From Melitaea cinxia (lineage: Eukaryota > Arthropoda > Insecta > Lepidoptera > Nymphalidae), in contig NC_059415.1 in NCBI RefSeq assembly GCF_905220565.1, forward strand, positions 11,608,001 through 11,672,000: a DNA stretch of 64,000 nucleotides, written 5' to 3'. Under the pieces are notes generated by a model, which made no database searches, had not been told where the DNA came from, and saw only the letters and a list, made by a program, of their open reading frames with translations. Below are positions 11,846-22,934 of this stretch, piece by piece. A program made the translations under genes and the position numbers. How positions within the stretch are numbered: position 1 is the first letter of the stretch; the number at the start of each line of letters is the position of its first letter.

Positions 11846-11914
11846 ATGAAAGGCAAATTGAGCGCACCCAGTGACCTACTGACTCCTGAAAGACTCGTCT
11901 CTCCATTGCACCAG
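11846..11914 (+). CDS. Candidate host exon (23 codons) ending at a splice donor
   Basis: An ATG with A at -3 opens 23 codons (MKGKLSAPSDLLTPERLVSP, then LHQ) running to CAG|GTTAGA, a plausible splice donor. The codons are less AT-rich than the surroundings and the stretch matches no repeat seen elsewhere in the window. Beyond the donor the frame continues only into AT-rich sequence rich in Phe and Lys, as expected of intron. I do not recognise the peptide. It could be the first coding exon of a host gene transcribed to the right, or chance. No partner exon was found here. Confidence 0.3.
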
Positions 11915-12091
11915 GTTAGAAACATTTTTGACGCAGCTTTACGTAAATCTGGGTTTGAACTTTCTATACAATTAGCATTGAAAACACATTTCTTTGGAAT
12001 TTTCTTTAATTTCTTTTTGGTTTCGAGGATAAAAGGCTCTGTTTATTTTTCGAATGAAATAAAATATTGTAGTAACCAAGCCTTTTATTAG

Positions 12092-12905
12092 GTTTTTATT
12101 TAAAGAAAATTTTATTCAATTACATTAATTTTATTTTATAATATAAATATACTAGCTATACCCACGCGAATAATTCGCACTCAATAAGTATAATAATTAT
12201 CAATTTACAAATTACAAATGTATTTATACGTTGATTTGGAATTGAAAAAAAAATTACCGACCGTCAATTCTTTTGACGTTGTTTCAAAATTAAAGCCGTC
12301 ATATGTATAATTTTATTAATTAATTAATTTAAAAAAAACAAAAGCAATAGTAATTTTTTTAGTTACTGATGCCAGTAGAGCAAGCAATAACCTATAAAAT
12401 GATATATAATTTATGTGGAGTAATTGTGAGGTTTTTTTCTACAAAGGGAGGCAAACACAAGGTACCTAACCTTAGCGTAACCTTAGCGTATTATTATATG
12501 TGATATTTGACAACTTCATTGCAGTATGTAATTTGCATTCAATTCATTAAATTGAACATGAAAAGTTAAACACGATCGTAATTCTTACCAGATAAGTGGC
12601 GTATTTAAATACTTCATATATAAATTGTATATTCAAATAGAACATTTAAACCGCTCTACTATATAACGGCCATCAAAAATATACCCTTCACAAATTGTCC
12701 CTAAAACTAATTGCAAAGATAACATTCTGAGCCTTCATTATAGGACATTATCACCTTTCAAGGACCGTAGCTGGATCCGTTACTGTGTTCATAAGTTCTG
12801 ATACTCGCGGGACATTTTATTGAAACTTATAAATAACTTTCCTACGTGCTCGTGTTAGTTGACCTTTCTTTGGGACGTTTATATTTGAGTGTCTAATATG
12901 ATTCT
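12092..12905. other. AT-rich sequence with a Helitron 3'-end remnant
   Basis: 'actagctatacccacgcgaa' at 12151-12170 resembles a minus-strand Helitron 3' terminus (CTAG plus hairpin). The rest shows nothing I can name. Confidence 0.4.
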
Positions 12906-13094
12906 TTAAATCTTATAAAAAATACAATCAAATCGAGACCCTCTTCCGTTTTTGGAAGTCTCTGTCTGACTGAAGAAAACTGAAGATAAAGTATGATTGA
13001 CGTTTTATGGATAGCTTTTCAAGCAGAATATTTATTAAGCGGTATTGAATTCTGAAAATGGATTGAGATAGAATTGTATAAACTCTGTATATCT

Positions 13095-13325
13095 ATATAT
13101 AATGAAAGTTATTTTTAACAGACTACAAAAAGGACAAGATTCTCAGTTCGACTGTAAGTTGTTTTTTTTTTTTTTGATGATTCTTTTTTCTAAAGTAGGT
13201 CTTGTTACAAGGTTCCATATACATTTTATGACAATCTTTTCAGCGCTTTTTGAAAAACATCAGCAAAAACAAAATATCTACCTTTTAATACCTACGTTGT
13301 ATTGCCGGTCGATGTAAATTATAAA
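13095..13325 (+). mobile_element. S4 repeat, decayed copy
   Basis: The left end reads 'taacagactacaaaaagga' and the right end 'cctacgttgtattgccggtcgatgtaaatt', matching the plus-strand S4 order with a large internal loss. A short minus-strand S4 piece lies at about 12908-12965. Confidence 0.5.
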
Positions 13326-13343
13326 TTAATAAATAAAGTCTTC

Positions 13344-13503
13344 ACACTAAACGGCCTCCAGTAGGATTTTTTCCTATATCGGGGGTCCGGAAGCACGCAG
13401 TACACATGCATAAACGCCCAGACCACGACAAACATCTACACGGTCAATACAAATTATTGTAGTGAGCTGGGATTATTTACGTGACCGCCAGCGCAACAGC
13501 CAG
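13344..13503 (-). mobile_element. tRNA-headed SINE fragment
   Basis: This is the reverse of the copy at 4893-5090: 'cggcctccagtaggatttt', 'cgcccagaccacgacaaacatc', then a head with 'gtgaccgccagcgcaacagcc'. It abuts the LINE fragment that starts at 13513. Confidence 0.6.
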
Positions 13504-13512
13504 TGATGTAAC

Positions 13513-14145
13513 CTCTTTTTTTTACGTGGGGAAAATCCATGGATACCCTCCCGCGCGGAGGCGCCAGTGGGTTATGTCAGACTCTTACTGGCTAAAAAAC
13601 CACCACGTGTGAGCAGTCGTCCACCTGAGTGGGGCGAGATGGGGTTGCACTAGCATTCGCCGCCTCGCCCCGGCGGTAGGCCCGGCAAAGCCTCCGGGCC
13701 CCGGCGCAATGGTGGGGTGGCCTCGCTCACAACAAGACGGCCGGACGACGCGACCCCTCAGACGTGTGGGGTCGTGTAGTCCGGCCGGCCGAAGTCCCCC
13801 GACTATCGGCCGGCGACCCCACTTTTACGAGAGAGGAGGTGGGCAAACCGTCTCTTCCTTGCCCCCGTACGTCTGCGCCGGAGTTGGCTAGCAGAAGCGT
13901 CTTCCTGTCTGGCCCGTTCCGCGGTCTCCTTCTGCGTCATTATCTTTTCGCAGAAGGAGACATCCGCCTGCCACGATCTCTCGCTGTCAAGCATGGCCTT
14001 GACGACACTTGGCAGCGACAGGTCCCGTCCGAGAACCGCTGAAAGCGTGCGCCGCCGCGGTTGCCAAGCGGCGCACACCTCCAGCGTGTGGAGTGTCGTA
14101 TCTTCTGATTGCTGTAACCTCTGCGCCCATGCGTCGATGTAAATT
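13513..14145 (-). pseudogene. R1-type LINE, C-terminal reverse transcriptase fragment and 3' UTR
   Basis: The minus strand from about 14145 to 13803 reads as the C-terminal tail of an R1/jockey-type reverse transcriptase. An HTLEVC zinc-knuckle-like motif is followed by AAW and then DLSLPSVVKAMLDSERSW and EKIMTQKE. This is the usual end of such proteins, downstream of the RT domain, which is absent because the copy is 5'-truncated. A GC-rich 3' UTR follows and ends in a poly-T (poly-A on the minus strand) at about 13517-13524. Its GC content stands out from the surroundings. A 3'-end fragment of the same family lies at 28816-28985. Copy B of the duplication keeps only the 51132-51300 part, so a rearrangement breakpoint falls inside this element at 13979. 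Confidence 0.75.
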
Positions 14146-14329
14146 AAAATCAGTTTTTTCGTTTGCTAGCACAATTAATATATATACCGATTAACAACTT
14201 TGGAATCCATTTAATTTTAACTGAGGGAACGACTGGGAAGTACCCTCGACCTCACATAATCAATTCTAGTAATATTACAACAACTACAACTTAAGAATTT
14301 ATTTTAAATAATATACAACAACGTCTTAT

Positions 14330-14480
14330 ACTAAGCGTCTTCGGTACGACAAATCCAGCCCTGCGGTCACCAACCCCAGCGTGGTAACTATGGGCAAAAC
14401 ACATGAGTTCACGCCATTTGTGACGCGAATTTGGGGAGGCCTATGTCTAGCAGTGGACTGAGATAGGCTGAAGTGATGAT
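14330..14480 (+). mobile_element. S1 SINE-like copy, 5'-truncated
   Basis: It contains 'gcgtcttcggtacgacaaatccagcc', 'actatgggcaaaacacatgagttcacg' and the tail 'ttggggaggcctatgtctagcagtggactgagataggctgaagtgatgatgatg'. The counterpart in copy B is at 51479-51628. Confidence 0.75.
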
Positions 14481-14907
14481 GATGAACATAAAAATGGTAA
14501 AAATACCCAAAAATTCTACGGACCGTACACTCATTGAACACTATAGAAGTAAATAATTGTGTATCGGTTTATACATATGTTACACTAACATTGTCAAGTT
14601 GAAACGATTTAAAGATTATAACACACTAAATTAGTTTGTACGTTAATAAAACAACTAAACTCATAGTCACCGTAATCTAAAGCTTCATTAGCCACGAAAT
14701 CGCCTTCAAGATTCGTATTAGGTTACGCGTTAGGCAATTAAGACGAATGTGGTAACATCATATATAACAGCGTATATAATTGTACAACGCTTTGATCTTG
14801 GTAGCTTAGTGTCGACATTTATCGCTATTAAATTAATAGTAAATATTTCTATTTAAGCGACTTCAAAACTCAAGGTTACTCAATTCGACCGTGTATATAT
14901 ATATATA

Positions 14908-16960
14908 CTAGCTGTGCCCGCGGCTTCGCCCGCGTTGAAATCAGTGTGTCACAAAGTTTTCCCGGCAAACTTCCAGTGAAATTCTCATCAAAATCTTCTT
15001 AGCCGTCCCGTAAACCTTCCTCTTGAACCGCATGAAAATCCGTTCAGTAGATTTTGAGAAAATCGATCTCATACACTTTTGGGAACTTTGTTTTATATAC
15101 ACTATACACACTATATACACTATATACACTAACTGTTGCCCGCGACTACATCCGCGTGGTTATGAAGATATGCATTATTATTAAGATGTTTAACGCATTT
15201 TTTTTATTTCAGTCACTTGAAATGCTTATTACAGTGAGTAACTTTTAAAAAGGCACAATTTAGTATAATTTAATAGTTGTTTTTATAAAACCTCTCTATA
15301 CACCACATTATTAGTTTTATTTTCAGGCTGCAGTATAAATAACCTATCGACGAACTTATAGCTGCTGTATATGTTTCATACAAACTATCAACCCCAATTA
15401 AACCCCCTTAGCGGTGGAATATCGCAAAATCCATTTTATCGGACATCTACTAACTATAATCTACCTCTCTGCCAAATTTCATCTTTATCCATCCTGGATG
15501 GATGGACCCTCCAGCAGTTTTTGGGTTCTCGTGATGAGTGAGTCAGTGACCTTTCTCTTTTATATATATAAATTACAATACATTATTTGGACACCTCCTC
15601 ACCATCTATAGAGCATAAATTTTAAATTTCAAGTCTCTTACTTCAAAAACATAGGACTTTCATACTAACTTCCAACCCCCGTTTTATCCCCTGAGAGGTC
15701 GGGTTTCGTAAAATCAGTTCTTATTAGATGTTTACGTTCTATAAGGAACCTACCTGCCAAATTTCGAATTTGTAGCTGTTATAGTTTCGGAGATTTCGTA
15801 ATGAATGAGTCAACCTACCATCCCCCATTTTAACCCCAAAAGAGAGTTGATTTCTAAAGATACATTATTTGAACACCTCAACATCTATAGAGCATACATT
15901 TTAAATTTCAAGTCGCTTACTTCAAAAACATAGAACTTTCATACAAACTTCCAACCCCCGTTTTATCCCCTGAGGGGTCGGGTTTCATAAAATCAGTTCT
16001 TATTAGATGCTTATGTTCTATAAGGAACCTACCTGCCAAATTTTGAATTTGTAGCTAGTATAGTTTCGGAAATTTCGTAATGAATGAGTCAACCTACCAT
16101 CCCCCATTTAAACCCCAAAAGGGAGTTGATTTCTAAAGATACATTATTTGAACACCTCCTCACCATCTATAAAGCATACATTTTAAATTTCAAGTTTCTT
16201 ACTTCAAAAACATAGGACTTTCATACAAACTTCCTACCCGCGTTTTATCCCCTTGGGGGTCCAGTTTCGTAAAATCCGTTCTGAGTGGATGTCTAAGTCC
16301 TATAAGAAACCTATCTGCCAAATTTCAAGTTTGTAGCTGTTATAGTTTCGGAGATTTTGTGATGAGTGAGTCAACCTACCATCCCCCGTTTTAACCCCAA
16401 GAGGGAGTTGATTTCTAAAGATACATTATTTAGACACCTTCTCACCATCTATAGAGCATACATTTTTAATTTCAAGTCTCTTACTTCAAAAATATAGGAC
16501 TTTCATACAAACTTCCAACCCTCGTTTTACCCCCTTAGGGGTCGAGTTTCGTAAAATCCATTCTTAGCGGATGTCTACGTCCTTTAAGAAGCCTACCTGC
16601 TAAATTTCAAGTTTGTAGGTGTTATAGTTTCGGAGATTTCGTGATGAGTGAGTCAACCTACCATCCCCCGTTTTAACCCCAAGAGGGGGTTGATTTCTAA
16701 AGATACATTATTTAGACACCTTCTTACCATCTATAGAGCTTACATTTAAAATTTCAAGTCTCTTACTTCAAAAACACGGGACTTTCACACAAACTTCCAA
16801 CCCCCGTTTTACCCCCTTAGGGGTCGTTTCTCATAAAACCCGTTCTTAGCGGATGCCTACGTCTTATAAGGAACCTACCTGCCAAATTTCAAGTTTTTAG
16901 GTGTTATAGTTTTGGAAGTTTTCGTGATGAGTGACCTTTCGCGTTTATATATATTATAGA
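14908..16960 (-). mobile_element. Helitron A: 2.05 kb non-autonomous Helitron with tandem array
   Basis: On the minus strand it runs from TC (16960) to CTAG (14908), preceded at the 3' end by the hairpin CGCGGGCGAAGCCGCGGGC. It sits between A and T with no target duplication. These are the canonical Helitron hallmarks. Copy B has the empty site. The interior holds about five ~280-bp tandem units, a second 5'-like end near 15560-15580 and a second 3'-like hairpin end near 15127-15160, so it looks like a composite of nested units. It encodes no Rep/helicase. It resembles lepidopteran non-autonomous Helitrons of the Lep1 kind (from memory). Confidence 0.85.
15580..16935 (-). repeat. ~280-bp tandem array inside Helitron A
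   Basis: The mark 'ctaccatccccc' recurs at about 15816, 16095, 16377 and 16659, giving periods of 279, 282 and 282 bp, for about five units. Each unit contains 'aaacttccaaccc..gtttta.ccc', 'gatttctaaagatacattattt' and 'ggagattt.gt.atgagtgagtcaac'. Units differ by a few percent. Confidence 0.85.
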
Positions 16961-17055
16961 TATATATATATATATTATATTTTAATGTATGTTCGGGGAT
17001 AAATTCGTCATTTATGAACCGATTTTGATAATTCTCCACCTGCCAATGAGCTCTA

Positions 17056-17215
17056 TTTTTAACCGACTTCAATAAAATGAGTTTCTCAATTCGACTTTAC
17101 ATGTTTTTTTTTAGTGCCATTTATATTTGAGCGAAGTCTGATAAACAGTTTTTGAGCTATCCCTAATAATACGTATTTAATTGATTATTTTCTCGACTAC
17201 CTAAGTTGAAAATAA
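17056..17215 (+). mobile_element. S4 repeat fragment
   Basis: It starts 'ttttaaccgacttcaataaaatgag' and includes 'ctcaattcgacttta' and 'ctcgactacctaagttg'. It is absent at the equivalent place in copy B, which instead has the remainder of the 52018-52455 copy. Confidence 0.55.
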
Positions 17216-17237
17216 TTATGTCAAATTTATTACTTTA

Positions 17238-17511
17238 CTAGCTGTGTCCGCGACATCGCCGCGTGGAATTTAACAAAAAAGCTATTGTTCCTACGATGGT
17301 TATCCCTAAAAGTAGCCTAAGCTCCTCCCTATTACATCAGCTATCTGCCCGTGAAAGTCCCGTCAGTTAGCCGTACCAAACAAAGACAGAGAAATATTGT
17401 AAAAAATGTTATTTGGATATATTTACCGTTTATACATCCATATGCATTTAATAAAAAGCGGTTATTTTAATATTACAAACAGACACTCCCAATTTTATTT
17501 ATTTGTATAGA
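17238..17511 (-). mobile_element. Short non-autonomous Helitron
   Basis: CTAG at 17238-17241 and the 5' TC at 17510-17511 (minus strand TCTATACAAATAAATAAAA), flanked by A and T. The 3' hairpin 'cgcggcgatgtcgcgg' is intact. About 274 bp. It is not found at the matching position of copy B. Confidence 0.8.
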
Positions 17512-17579
17512 TTATGGTGGAACGTGTCCGAAACGAAGGTATCGGAAATGATATGCTGCAAATAACCCGAAATTTGAAA

Positions 17580-17832
17580 GAATTTGCAGGTTGTAGTGCT
17601 TTCCCTGCTTTCTGTGCCGAGGTTTGTGGGTTCGATTCCCACCCCGAGTCTGAGTGTAATATAAATATTTATTTATATGTTTATATATGAATTATTTATG
17701 AGTATTTTTATCGAAAAAAAAATGTAGCTATATACCAGTCGGCTGTTACCTATAACACAAGCATTAAGTTGCTTACTTTAGGAACAGACGACCGTGTGTG
17801 TATGTTGTAAATAAAAATAATAATAATTGGCT
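17580..17832 (+). mobile_element. tRNA-headed SINE with LINE-like tail
   Basis: The head carries a clear B box ('gtgggttcgattcccacc', about 17628-17645). The body has 'gtcggctgttacctataacacaagcattaagttgctta' and ends 'gttgtaaataaaaataataataatt'. The related copy 18575-18890 is on the opposite strand. Confidence 0.65.
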
Positions 17833-18574
17833 TATCCTCTCTCAGAACCGGCTAAACTATTGTACAAGGTTGTAAACATTGGTGTATGCGACGACGACTT
17901 CATTATTTTTCTTGTATGTAACATGTGTGATGTTCCTATTGGGTGGTTTAGTCCTTGAGTAACAAAAATCCATAAATAAAGGGTAAAAAATATTACTTCT
18001 TAGTGTAAATTGAAATTAGTTTTTTGCTTTGATGGTAAACATAATTCTTTGGAGCAAATAATGTCCTTTAAATTCGTAGAGAAACGCAATAAGCACAAAT
18101 AGTGTGTATATATATATTTTTTATTTTTCTTATTTTTTTTTTTTTTAATTTATTGGAACCACAAGCTTACAATATATCTCTTATTATCATAAGAATAAAA
18201 AATAAAAGTTTTAAGGAATGTAAAAAGGTCTTTAAATAAAGTTAAATTGAATTTAAGATATTTCCAATCGTTAATTTTTGATTCTCGATCGAAAGTTACA
18301 AACGAAAAAAAAAACGTTCCGCTGTTATCAGAGATCATTTCCCAGTCTTATCGGTATAATTTTCCGTAGATCAGATAACATTGCTCTATTTTCAACTTTT
18401 AACGTTCCAAGATTCTATTTTTGAATTTTGAAAAGGTTATTTCTAAACATGTAAATATTCGTTTGACTGTTACTTGAGTATGTCAAGCATCTTAAAGACG
18501 TTAATTCTGTTAAAAATAAATATTACAACACTTTTTTTATCTTATAACATAAAAACACGGTCGTCTATTCCTAT

Positions 18575-18890
18575 GGAAAGCAACTTATTTATTTATTTAT
18601 TTATTAAACTTTATTGCATACACAAAAAAAAAGTTACATTTCAGAACGATTAGATACAAAAACATGTAATGTATGCAAAGGCGGCCTTATCGCTTATAGC
18701 TTAAACAACTTAATGCTTGTGTTATAATAGCTGGCTCTTATAGGTATTTTTTTTTAAATATACATAGAATATATAGATATATAAGTACAAATATTACACC
18801 AAGGCTCAGGCGGAAATCTTTCGAACCCGCAATCTACGGATCAGAAAGCATGGCCACTACAAACTACGCCAACAGGCAAATCAAAATTTT
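18575..18890 (-). mobile_element. tRNA-headed SINE with LINE 3' tail
   Basis: Read on the minus strand: head with B box near 18822-18832 ('gcgggttcgaaag'), body 'tataacacaagcattaagttg', then 'agcgataaggccgcctttgcatac' and a tail '...gcaataaagtttaataaataaata'. The 'gataaggccgcctt' and 'aataaag' segments match LINE 3' UTRs at 48225-48456 and, loosely, 59260-59391, suggesting a tail borrowed from that LINE. The copy B counterpart is split by Helitron B. Confidence 0.65.
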
Positions 18891-19249
18891 AAGGACTCTT
18901 GCATTTAACCCGTATTTGTCCGAAGGAAGTTGTCTTGAATATTTTAGCAAGTATGCTAATCTTGCCGCCGCGCAAAATTATAAGTGTGAAATTTGAAGTT
19001 GATGTTGTTTAATATCATTGAAACGAAGGCCACGTGGTGCACCTAATATTGTTGCATAAATTTAACTGGCGGTGAGATGGAGGTGACTGTGGCATAATAT
19101 CGTGATAACAACTCCTAATAGGAGTTCATTTTAGGCAATATTACTTTCAAAGATTAACGAGCTCTGTTTTTCCTTTCTGTTTATGTTTTAAGATTCCAGT
19201 ACAAAATTGTGGAAATAAAACATGGTTAATTGAGAGTGTACTTTCGTTT

Positions 19250-19465
19250 GATTGATCCACTGGTGGATATAGGCCTCATTCTTCACCGTAGAAGCAGGAT
19301 CATAGCTTAATCCACCACGCTGGTCCACTAAGGTTTGGCGGATATTTTCCCTACTATGAGCAACGATCGCTATCAGGTGTATATAACAATAAACAGGACC
19401 GACAGCTTCTTGTACTCTCAGAGGCACCGGGGGGGGGGGGGGGTCCACAAGGACACGGGATACGA
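19250..19465 (-). mobile_element. S2 SINE, with a 15-G run
   Basis: The reversed S2 body: 'ccaccacgctggtccactaaggtttggcggatattttccctactatgagcaacgatcgc', then a G run (15 G) at 19429-19443 and 'tccacaaggacacgg'. In copy B (57105-57310) the G run is 17 long. Confidence 0.65.
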
Positions 19466-19963
19466 ATAGTTATACTAAAACTTATATTCGTTCTGAGTGG
19501 AGGACTGGTGGTGTTTTTTTACTATATATGAACGGTTGTCTTCCATCTGTTACATGCAATTTATTTCAAAGCCACACAATTTTGCGAACCACACAACAAA
19601 CTTATTGAATCATTACGTTTTGATTTGGTGTTATAATCTTAATTGTAGAAAAGGGATTTTTTTTTACCAAATAATCTCTGAGTGATATGAAATAAATAGG
19701 CTTGTTGTGAGAATGTTGTTTTTTTTTTCTTTGCTGAGACTGAACCTACGTACCAAATTCAGTGGTAGATTTGATCTTAAATCAAATCAGTGAATATGAG
19801 TGAAATTAATGACCATAATCTTGTAAAACGATTATAAATAATAATAATAATGATGAAGTTAATATTAACTTTAATTTCTCGTTATTTTAGACTTTGGTTT
19901 TATTTTAATTGAAATGTGTTTTTAAAATAAAATAAATTGCAAAATTATAGTTTATTAATTTAA

Positions 19964-20360
19964 TCAATACTAATATTATAAATATAGGACGGACAATAAT
20001 AATATAGAACGGGCAGCAGCGTCTTCGGTGCGACAAAGCCAGCCCTGCGGTCACCAACCCGCCTGCCCAGCGTGGTCACTATGGGCAAAACACATAAGTT
20101 CACGTTATTTTTGGCATAAACTTGTGGAGGCCTATGTCCAGCAGTGGACTGTATAGGCTGTAATGATGATTATGATGAATATTATAAAGCTAAAGAGTTT
20201 GTTTGTTTGTTTGAACACGCTAATCTCAGGGACTACTGGTCCGATTTGAAAATTTATTTCAGTGCTGGACAGCCCATTTGTCGAGGAAGGCTATAGGCTA
20301 TATAACGCTACGCCCAATAGAATCGGCGTTCAAGCGGATGAAGTCGCGTGCAGAAGCTAG
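19964..20360 (+). mobile_element. Short Helitron carrying a nested S1 insertion
   Basis: It runs TC (19964) to CTAG (20357-20360) with A and T flanks. Interior blocks are 'gaacacgctaatctcagggactactggtccgattt' and 'gcggatgaagtcgcgtgcag'. A 5'-truncated S1 element occupies 19982-20177. The counterpart in copy B is 57800-58202. Confidence 0.8.
19982..20177 (+). mobile_element. S1 copy nested in Helitron, 10-bp TSD
   Basis: It is flanked by aatattataa at 19972-19981 and 20178-20187. It holds the S1 3' half ('cgggcagcagcgtcttcgg' to 'ggcctatgtccagcagtggactgtataggctgtaatgatgat') preceded by about 28 bp of non-S1 sequence. The insertion is shared with copy B, so it predates the duplication or haplotype split. 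Confidence 0.8.
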
Positions 20361-20549
20361 TATAAAATAAATTAATACAGTTAAAGTGCAATTTTTATTT
20401 CAACAAGCTTATCTGAGCTTTGTTTGATCTACTTTTCCCTGACGACATAATAAATGACTCGCTACCCTCTCTCATTATACAAGTTTAATACCTCTAGATT
20501 ACTATATGTATTCCATTCGATTTCGCTCACCTTAATTTGGTGACTGTCT

Positions 20550-20660
20550 TTTTTTTACGCTACAAAGGTGGTGTAAGCGTACGGTCTGATGATATGAGAA
20601 GATCGGAGCTCCCCAATTCCTCCTAGGAGCTGTTTTTTTTTTTGTAAGTGATATATCCAC
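20550..20660 (+). mobile_element. S3 fragment, rearranged
   Basis: 'gtgtaagcgtacggtctgatgatatg' and 'cggagctccccaattcctcctaggagctg' match S3 with a large internal deletion. Shared with copy B (58400-58490). Confidence 0.45.
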
Positions 20661-20721
20661 AGGCTTATAATGCCCGTGCTTTTTTTATTCCATATTTTTT
20701 GTTAAATGCATCGGTACTTAA

Positions 20722-21859
20722 CCTTTAAGTATGGACGTCATTTTTTCTTTCACACATTTTTTTGGGGGAATTTGATATAAGATCGCTTTAAAACTATTTA
20801 CATATTAAAGTTATGTAATTTAGCAATTAAATAACGTGCTTATATAATCAAATTTTATTTAAAAATTTATAGAAATATTAAAAATCTAAAATTATGGCTC
20901 TTTTCAGTCGAAATCTACTTAGGTAATAAGAGCAATCAAACTTATTCCTATAACAAAACAAGTCTTTTTTTCTCAAAATATAATGTATAACAAACAAAAA
21001 ACACATAAGAACTACTTCATATAACAAATATATAAATTTTGACAACAGTCAAATAACGTAAATTTATTGGCAGTCAGTGCACAAAGGTCGTTGCACAAAG
21101 GTTGTTGTAGGACACAGGTTTGTTGCACCCAATACAAACATGGGTAATCATCCTATGTTTTTTCGTGGAACAGATTTTATATGCTCTTCTGGTTCCTTGA
21201 CTGGTTTTTTGATTCTAGACATCTTCTGTAACCATATAATTACCTAAAACTAGAGTCATGGTTAACCTCAGCTCTCCTGGCAGTCGTGTAGTTATAAAAC
21301 GTTTGGTGCATCTTATTTAAAATGTACGCACTCATGGTCCTCAAGTCTAGGACATGATATAGCAACACCATAGGCTATCTCTATCACCACAAGATTCTTC
21401 TCCTATGTCTTGGTCCTGGTCCTGGTCATCATCACTGTCACTTTCATGATTTTGTATCAGTTTGGACTCTAATATAAAAAAAAAATATTCAGTACTCTCT
21501 TCATTGTCAGACTGATCCGAAGCTAACAACAACTCACTCACTTTACCACAAAGGTGGATCTCCTGCACAAAAAGTTTTGACATTTTGTACTTCAATATCT
21601 GATACAAACGTAGTCGCTCTTATAAAATATATCATAGGGCAAAAAGGGACGTGTAGCCTGACAGGCTCCGGTCAATATTTTGATGGTCATAACTTAGGTG
21701 ATATTCATTGGAAGACGCAAATTCCTCTCTCGTTGGTAGTTTTACAACTAAAACAAAAGCTACTGAGCCGCTCAACCGCTGGGAGTTAGGACAATTAGAT
21801 AAAACTAAGAAAACGAAAATATCGAGTAGCCTTTGAGACTCCACGTCCATACTTAAAGG
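20722..21859 (-). mobile_element. piggyBac-like deletion derivative, 1138 bp
   Basis: The ends CCTTTAAGTATGGACGT (20722-20738) and its perfect reverse complement (21843-21859) are 17-bp inverted repeats, flanked by TTAA at 20718-20721 and 21860-21863. Copy B has the empty site with one TTAA (within 'cggtatTTAActata', about 58567). TTAA insertion is the mark of the piggyBac superfamily. The minus strand keeps transposase-like ends (see 21060-21607) but lacks the catalytic core, so it would need a transposase supplied in trans. Confidence 0.88.
21060..21607 (-). pseudogene. Remnants of a piggyBac-like transposase
   Basis: The minus-strand frame 21607-21347 (86 codons, no catalytic domain) has an N-terminal-like acidic segment with DQSDNEEST and ESDSDDDQDQDQ, as seen at the start of many piggyBac transposases. 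Downstream (about 21210-21060) decayed frames contain a CxxC motif (CIGCNK) of the kind found in the C-terminal cysteine-rich domain. The aspartate-rich catalytic core between them is absent, so this is a non-functional deletion product. Assignment rests mainly on the TTAA/TIR structure; the protein evidence alone is weak. Confidence 0.5.
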
Positions 21860-21929
21860 TTAACTGCGACTTTAGAAAACTTAAGAAATAGTCTCTAAAA
21901 ATCGATGCGGGTCCACTGACCAAGACTAT

Positions 21930-22284
21930 TCTACATATTGTTATTTTTTTTTTTATAGTTTTTATTTTTATTATATTTACACTTACTTCCTAGGAGCTCT
22001 GACTATCTTACACAACACAGAAATACAACACCACTTGAAAGCTATGTTTGTTTTGTAACATTATCTCACACATAAAATAATCATACATGTAATGAATTAA
22101 TAGGACTTCATTAAAGCATGAAGTAGAAATTTTATTTTTTAAATATAGTATTATATATTCGATATATGTTTTTAAGCGTTCACGGTCTTAAAACTTTACA
22201 TTTTTAAACGAAATTTAACATGAATATTATCTGAAGGCTACATTGTCTCATTTTTTTCGCTCGTCAAATTTACAAAGTAGATAT
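21930..22284. other. AT-rich sequence with an S3 scrap
   Basis: 'cacttacttcctaggagctctgactatcttacac' at about 21978-22013 resembles the middle of S3. Nothing else is recognised. It is shared with copy B at 59430-59925. Confidence 0.4.
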
Positions 22285-22552
22285 CACTCTGGTGTAGTGG
22301 ATCCCCGCTGGATATTTTCATTTATAAAAATGTTTGTTTGTGGTTGTCTGTCCTTGTAGGTCTCCCCACCGTGTCTCAGAGAGCACGTTAAGCAATCGTT
22401 ACCAGTTATTATCATAGACATCTTGATGGCGATCGTTACTCATAATAGGGATATTTTTACCGATTCGTGATGGAGCAGCGTGGTGGATTATGTTCCGACC
22501 TTTCTCCTACACAGAGAAAAAGGCATATGCCCAGCAGTAGGATGTTACAGGA
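22285..22552 (+). mobile_element. S2 SINE with a deleted tRNA-like head
   Basis: It begins 'cactctggtgtagtgg' (A box) but jumps directly to 'atccccgctgg'. Copy B (59926-60235) has about 40 more bases here, including the B box. The body and tail ('cagcagtaggatgttac') are intact. Confidence 0.75.
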
Positions 22553-22934
22553 AGAATCACGATAACATTTATTGCTTCTGGTTTGCTTGCGTCCTAACTT
22601 GGCATTATATTCTCAATGTTCTAGATAAAGTAACTTTATAACGGCGGGAGATTATCAAACACACTTACATCAAATACTCAAATACCAGTAATGCAAGAAA
22701 TTGTTCCATGATATCAATACAGACATGCAACCCTTTTTACAATCATTACGTTTGTAATACTTATTACAATTTATTTAGGTAACTGGTACAGATAGGTACG
22801 GTAACTTTGAGCTATTTTAAGCTTACAACTATGAAAAAATAAAAATCAAACTTATTAGTTAGGAACATGAAACCCAAATGTACACTATGTACATTAAAGG
22901 CTTAAATATAAATGGTTTGTTTGTTTTACAATAT

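Larger units (their letters stand above)
14853..17036 (+). mobile_element. S4 copy split by Helitron A
   Basis: The S4 left end ('gcgacttcaaaactcaaggttactcaattcgacc') stops at 14907 and resumes at 16961 ('...tttaatgtatgttcggggataaattcgtc'). The same sequence is uninterrupted at 52018-52140 in copy B, apart from TA-tract length. Confidence 0.75.

Noticed and set aside
13709..14042. Plus-strand frames over the GC-rich stretch
   Set aside because: The minus strand carries the recognisable LINE C-terminus; the plus frames are shadows in GC-rich sequence.
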